In this document: positions 58,612 to 64,000 of the stretch, piece by piece | Layout of the letters: every line of letters starts with the position of its first letter | Numbering within the stretch: position 1 is the first letter of the stretch | Source of the DNA: Carettochelys insculpta | Lineage: Eukaryota > Chordata > Testudines > Carettochelyidae | Length of the DNA: 64,000 bases | Direction: 5' to 3' | Assembly: GCF_033958435.1 (NCBI RefSeq) | Contig: NC_134137.1 | Coordinates: 121,122,001 to 121,186,000, forward strand | Translations under genes and position numbers: made by a program | The notes under the pieces: generated by a model | The model's database searches: none | Told to the model about the DNA's origin: nothing | Seen by the model: only the letters and a program-made list of their open reading frames with translations

Positions 58612-58960
58612 ACTCACCTGAGCCACCTCCTGCACCTCAAGTCCTAACCTCCCTCCTAGGCCCCACTTCCTAACCTGCCCTCCATCACCACAACTCTCAC
58701 CCAGACCCTGACTCCCAACTTGCTGCCCTGAGTCCCTTCTCACGCTCCAAACCCTTGGCCCCAGCCTGGAGCCCCATCTTGCACCCCAAACTCCTCTTCT
58801 CCACCCCATCCACATAGCCCACACCCCCATTCGGAGCCCTTGCCCCCTGCATCCATCCCTTGCCTCAACCCACAGGCCCCTCCCACAGACTGAAACCCTC
58901 ATTTTGGCCCCCAAGAGTCTAGGGGCCCCATAAAATCTAATCTGGGCCTGGCCTGCCAAT
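58612..58960 (+). repeat. C-rich degenerate tandem stretch
   Basis: Irregular units such as cccactccta, gagccccatcttgcacccca and actcctcttctccaccccat are probably the inside of a DNA element. The minus-strand frame through it (120 codons, WGxRLG-like) is not a gene. Confidence 0.5.
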
Positions 58961-59729
58961 CTCTACAGACCAGTGTGGGTGAGGCTGATGCACAGGAAGG
59001 AACCTCTGGCAAGCAGACATTTTGCTTTGATGTTGCAAGAACACATCTGTTCATTTATTCTTTTATAATCCTGCTAGCAGAGATAGTAACTCTGTCTCTG
59101 GTTATTCCACTATCTCCTCCTCATTCCTCTGTACACTTTGGTAGAGTGTGCCCTGCAGGACGCTGTATGTGCACTTGGATGTCCTGTGAAACCTCCTCAG
59201 AGACTTCGAGAAGACTGTCAAGGAGGCAGTCTGCAATGCTCTGCCAAAGGTTCCTGGGGAAGAGGGTTCAGTTGGTTCTTCCACCACAGTAAGACACCGT
59301 CCCACACCACTCACCACTTAGTTCAGCAGCTACCAATGCAGCACACAGGCTAGTAGGATACGGAGCCACTCTGCAGTCAGATGTGTGCAGCAACTGCTCT
59401 TTTTCAGCCTCCGTTACCACCAGGAATGAGGCATTGGCTAAAATTGCCACTACCTGTGGAAAACAGCGCTGGCATGCAATTCATGCCCCTCCCCCCCGCA
59501 TATATGAATTATAGCCCATTGTCGCATCTCACCCCCTCTTTCCCAGGCCATACGCACCATGGCTGAAACTGTTACCATTCGTTAGGACTGCCCAAGGAGA
59601 GGTGTGACTGTATTGCTTGGAACTTGTGTGGATCATGGGGAGTGAGTTCAACGTGGCACATTTCCATTTAGTGAACGCACTCCCACTAACACCTCTGTGC
59701 ATCTTGTGCAGATGGAAGCATGATCTTCG

Positions 59730-60085
59730 GGGTCTCTCCATCCACACCAGCAAAGCGACTCAGCCAGATAAGGAGGAAAACAAAGAGGAAGAGGGGTGAC
59801 ATGTTCCAAGAGACCCCGAAAGCCTCTGGTGCTTTGGATACTTAGGGCTCAGGGGCTCACAGACAGTGCGGCCATGGATAGAGCAAAGAGAGACAGGCAG
59901 GAAAAGGAGAAAGACATGCAGCAGGAGCCGCTAATGCTTCTCAAGCAGCAAACAGAAATGCTTAAGACTCTTACCGAGCTGTTCAGTCTGAATGGACATG
60001 TGCTTGCTTCCCTCTGCAGCCCACTGAAATCTGCATTCCTGGACCTGCTTTCACACCCCTACCACATTCCATGTGGCGCCTAGGG
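59730..60085 (+). pseudogene. fossil Harbinger accessory protein, C-terminal part
   Basis: On the + strand a frameshifted stretch reads LSQIRRKTKRKRGDMFQE. It continues as AKRDRQEKEKDMQQEPLMLL and then KQQTEMLKTLTEL. This is the basic segment and final coiled coil of the same accessory ORF family as 55700-56400, in the opposite orientation. Confidence 0.65.
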
Positions 60086-60235
60086 CTGCTGCACCATCCC
60101 TGTCATTTCAGCCACGGGACTGTACAGGGAATCAGAGCCACATGTACACTGACCCGAGAGAGACAGCTGCTGCATCTGTGAACTGGAAATGACTGTTCCT
60201 TCCCCTTTAAGGGGCCTTTCCCCAGAACAGTAAAC

Positions 60236-60551
60236 TTTTCACAGCTGGCATTTTATTATCCATAACTCTCAAATAACCAGCATTTTAACCATAAGCACAT
60301 TTTAATTATGTTTTCCATAAGGACAGTAGAGTGAAAGTAAAACCAAATAAATACAGTACAAGTTTACAGTGTACAATATTACTGTTGGTAAATAAAGCAC
60401 TCTACATATATTTTTGTTTGTATCTTAATACCTAATCTTGTTTTTCTTTAGTGTTATGCGTTTCTAGGTATCTCTCTCCATTATCCAGAATATTCGACTA
60501 TCTGTAAACCTCCCGGTCCTGGGGCTGCCAAATATGAAAGAGTTTACTGTA
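60236..60551 (+). mobile_element. pogo/Tigger-like fragment
   Basis: The right end ccaaatatgaaagagtttac followed by tgTA is a pogo/Tigger-type terminus (reversed: cagtaaactctttcatattt). No matching left end was found. Confidence 0.55.
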
Positions 60552-61119
60552 CTTGTAGTGTCAGTTATAAATGTTTGTCTGGGTTTTGAATAAAAGTATT
60601 TATGTAAACTTAAGCCATCTTTATTAGTTCGTAATATATATATGGACTGGGGCTGACATTAGCCATGTTAAAATGTTACACACTTAAGCAATAACAATTA
60701 ACTAGTTAACCATTTTAACCTAGGTCCCACAACATGGCCTGCTGTCCCAACTTTGGCCAGGACTGTTTTAACCTGGGGTAGCTGGTTGCCAACAGAGTTA
60801 ACTGGCAAGGCAAGGTTAACCAGTACGCCTTGTGCTTACCCGTATCCTTAGCTGTTAACCAATTAATATCCCTAGCTGACATCATTTACAGATAATAGCA
60901 ACCGGTGGATTTGCAATGTTATATTATACACAGTATTCACTACACAGTTCATAATAGGCTACAAAACAAAAACACAAAACCCACCCATGTCAGGCACAGC
61001 ATACTACAGCAACACACATTACTATGGTGCACTATTAAAATGCTCTTTCAAAGCCCCTCTCAGCTGAGTAACTCCCTGTTGAGCTCTTCTTAAGGCCTGG
61101 CATCTGGCTACTTTAAAAA

Positions 61120-62168
61120 AAAAAAAAAAATCAGCAGACAGCTGTCATTCTGCAACTCCAGACCCTGTAGTTGAAGCAATCTTAGCTGCTGTCAAAGTGG
61201 CCGACGGAGGGCTTCATGAGTCATGGAAGTAAGAGGGAAGGTGAGTCTCCCAGAATCACTAATGGGATTCCAACATCCTCAGTGGTACTCCCTTGATCTG
61301 GACGAAAGTTCCTGTTCTCAACATTTGGAACAATCCTTTGTTCTTGAAGTCACATGCAACTTTTCTGACCATCCCACATTTATGTTGGGAAAATGTCCCC
61401 AGTGATCCACCAGTGCTTGCAATACCATAGTTAGTACAACAACAGAAAGGAGTACTTTTCCATGAAGCAAGACAGTCAGAAGCCAAAATAAGGATATCCT
61501 TTGCCATTCATCACCACGCTGCAGTTCAGGAACCCCACTGCAGCACATAGTCCACTATGTCCTTCACACCGCCCAGTCCTTTGAACAACATAGCCCTGAA
61601 TATTTGCATCACAGCAACCATCACGGTGGATTTCCCAACACCAAATTGATTCCTGACTGATTAGTAGCAGCCTGACATTCCAAACATTCACTTCTCCACC
61701 ATCAGCCTATCTCAGACATTGCCACTCTGGAGGGCTGGGACAACCTCCACGCAGATATCCAGAAATGTGGCCTTGAGCATCTGAAAGTTCTGCAGCCACT
61801 ACTCATCACCCCATACGTGCATAACAATGTCATCCCACCAGTCAGTGCTATTTTTTCCCCTCTTGGATCTAGAACTTGTACTCCATCGTCTGCAGCTGCT
61901 CTGTAAATGCCAGCACCCACTTGGAATGTTTTTTATGTTTCCTATTTGGTTTTAGGAAGAAGGGGCTTTCAAAGTCAGGGGGTCCTTTCGAAAGGCCCAC
62001 GTCTAAAACAGGCAGTATGTGTTCTGAAAGCTGCACTTTCAAACCGCAGATGGCTGCCATTAGGCTAATGAGGTGCTGCATATTCATATCAGTGCCTCTT
62101 TAGCACCTTCTGAAGTGCCTCATGAATAAGCCCCTTCCAAAAGGGAGGGGCATGTGTAGACATGGCCT
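61120..62168 (-). pseudogene. fossil PIF/Harbinger transposase with its 5' terminal repeat
   Basis: On the minus strand the end gccatgtctacacatgcccc (from 62166) is followed by TDWWDDIVMHVWGDE, WLQNFQMLKATFLDICVEVV, FGVGKSTVMVAVMQIFRAM and, in a shifted frame, ALVDHWGHFPNINVGWSEK and GLFQMLRTGTFV. These are the ordered blocks of Harbinger (HARBI1-like) transposases. Several in-frame stops and at least one frameshift make it inactive. The segment before the DDE core that normally holds the IDGTH block is not recognisable. The 3' terminal repeat was not found. Confidence 0.8.
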
Positions 62169-63499
62169 ATAAGATGCAGATAAAATTCTGAGATGGAGAA
62201 AACTGCATCAGGAAATGTTGAAATCATGCTCCCCATCACTCCTATACACTTCAGTGGCCCCACAAGGCACAACAAACTTTTCCCACAACACCCTGCACTG
62301 GATGGAGCTCAACAGCACCGTCAGATAGCTATCCGTGGGGCACTGCTCTCTAATTCAATGCAAGCACTGCTAGTGATGACACACACTACTGACACAAGGG
62401 ATCGTGCAGACATGCAAAAGTCATTCAATTAGCGTATGCTTGCCCAGAGCACGGAACAGCTATTTCAGTTTGAATTCAGTCTAGCTTATTCCACAAGAGC
62501 TTTCCTATGTGAACATAGCCCTAAGTTTTCACTGCCCACAAAAAGCATGTGCTTATCATCTTATCACCCTTTTTAAATCATGTATACCTACAGTGTTTTT
62601 AAACTTCACGGAGACTCAAAAAATAAGGATGGCCATTTTTGCTGCTGCAAATTATCCCATTTTCCTGTAGCAATAGTTTTGGTATTTACTTTTTAATTAC
62701 TTCAATGGATAGCATGAAAAGTTTTCCCTGACCCCCTACCAAGGGAATGCTTAACAGGACCCAGTAATGGTAACTAGATTAAAGGATGATTTGGTACAAG
62801 TTCAGACACTCATAAAAATACCTGTCACTTGAGAGCCTGCTTCTGATAAAGACTCTATCACTTCTGAAATGGACTGAAGATTAGAGGGAAAATGTAATTG
62901 GTAGTGGTTTCTGCTACTGTACAGGGGGCATGGCTGAGGGAGGGCGGGGGAGGAGGAGGAGAAAGGAGCTCTTAAAATAGGCCCGAAGGGCTAAAATACA
63001 TACATTTAGCATTTACATTCCCATCCATAATTTTGTCCATTTCTATCAGTGTGCGGGTAAGGCTACACACATCCTAGCAGTGCTGCAATTAAAAGTAACA
63101 TCAAGAATTTCTAGTCAGGACCAAGTTGTAGAGAAGATAAGTTCTTATCTTAGGACTCAGTAATACTTCTGATGTGGGAGAGGGAGGAAGGCAACAGAGA
63201 GCTGTTAGGGAATGGAATGTGGTCAGCCTGCTGCCCAAGGAATACATATTTTTAATAGTTTGACTTGAAATGCAGAGAACGCCTTTGAATCACCAGCCAA
63301 CACCTCTGCACCCACCCCTCCTTGAGAACCTTGTAGTGATTATCAAGGATGCTCAGTCACAAACAGGGCTTAAACTTGCTCCCTCCCCTCAGCTCTGCAG
63401 AGTCAAGCAAACTCATTGAAAGGGCATAGGGAAGTCTGCACAGTACAAAAAGGCAGCTTCACAGGCTGCCCACGACGCATGCTGTTACCACCCAAAAAA

Positions 63500-64000
63500 G
63501 ATCTCTGAGTCCTTGTGGACAGTCCTCTGAAAACTTCCAGTCATCATGCAGCAGCAGTCAAAAAAGTGAACAGAATGTTGGAAATCATTAAGAAAGGGAC
63601 AGAAAATGAGACAAAGATATATTGCCTATATAGAAATTCATGGAATGCTCCCATCTTGAATACTGCATGCAGATGTAGTCTCCCCATCTCAAAAAACAAA
63701 CTGGTTTTGGAAAAGATTCAGAAAGGGGCAAAGCAAAATGACTGGGGCAGAGAACAGCTGCCATATGAAGAGAGGTTAATAAGACTGAACCTTTTCAATT
63801 TGGAAAAAAAGACGACTAAGAGGTGATGGGGGTAGGGAATATATAAAAGTCTATAAAATCATGAATGCTGTGGAGTGAGTGACTAAGAGTGTTATTTACT
63901 CCTCATAACACAGGAACTATGGGTCACCAAATGAAATTAGTAGTCAGTAGATTTAAAAAACAAACAAGAAAATATTTTTTCACACAATGCACACTTAACG
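63500..64000 (+). mobile_element. CR1 LINE 3' part, cut by the window edge
   Basis: The + strand reads ggaatgctcccatcttgaat, cagctgccatatgaagagag and gtcaccaaatgaaattagta, the standard CR1 text of turtles and crocodiles. The open frame 63515-63826 is the decayed end of ORF2. Confidence 0.85.

Larger units (their letters stand above)
52412..64000 (-). other. region upstream of GAS6 EGF1, probably a long 5' intron
   Basis: I looked for the Gla exon (expected ExECxEExC coding) and the 25-nt exon after it on the minus strand and found neither. From 54.2 to 62.2 kb the sequence is dominated by Harbinger remains. 62.5-63.4 kb shows nothing I can name. Confidence 0.6.

Overview
This is a vertebrate nuclear genome window. 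It carries introns with consensus splice sites, transposon-dense non-coding DNA and two recognisable multi-exon genes. The repeats (CR1 LINEs, a DIRS fossil, many hAT, pogo-like and Harbinger foldback elements, and the sauropsid repeat that contains 'gggacagacccac') and the divergence of the proteins point to a sauropsid, most likely a turtle, perhaps of the softshell group. The organism call is inference from repeat character and was not looked up.

Layout: the 3' half of TMEM255B lies on the + strand, with three exons at 3550-3709, 9012-9155 and 17324-17491, followed by a 3' UTR to about 18.2 kb. A 4.5 kb intergenic gap follows. GAS6 then lies on the minus strand, with its stop codon at 23113-23115 and eleven coding exons running up to 52411. 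The two genes are convergent (tail to tail). The human TMEM255B and GAS6 genes are also neighbours on 13q34, so the synteny supports both names. In GAS6 the window covers EGF1-EGF4 and both laminin-G domains. The signal peptide and Gla exons were not found and probably lie beyond 64000, so the intron upstream of EGF1 is probably over 11.5 kb. All eleven GAS6 exons join in one open frame (563 codons including the stop), so the locus looks intact.

The remainder is intronic or intergenic and largely built from mobile elements. Between 1 and 17 kb there is a LINE reverse-transcriptase fossil, a DIRS tyrosine-recombinase fossil, four hAT-type MITEs (two of one family) and a copy of an older repeat split by a later insertion. 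In the GAS6 introns there are Harbinger-like foldback MITEs (one nested in CR1), a 472-bp element with 122-bp identical inverted arms, a 119-bp inverted pair with a 19-nt spacer, and a 900-bp pogo-like element whose inside has become a G-rich minisatellite. From 54 to 62 kb, upstream of EGF1, lies a graveyard of Harbinger elements. It includes a broken transposase and two broken copies of the accessory trihelix/SANT-like ORF. The right edge enters a CR1 3' region.

How the genes work: GAS6 is the secreted ligand of the TYRO3/AXL/MERTK receptors. Its laminin-G domains bind the receptor, and its Gla domain (outside this window) binds phosphatidylserine. TMEM255B is a poorly characterised four-pass membrane protein with PPxY motifs in its tail. 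The two are neighbours but have no known common pathway. I found no previously undescribed biological system. The more unusual observations concern transposon structure.
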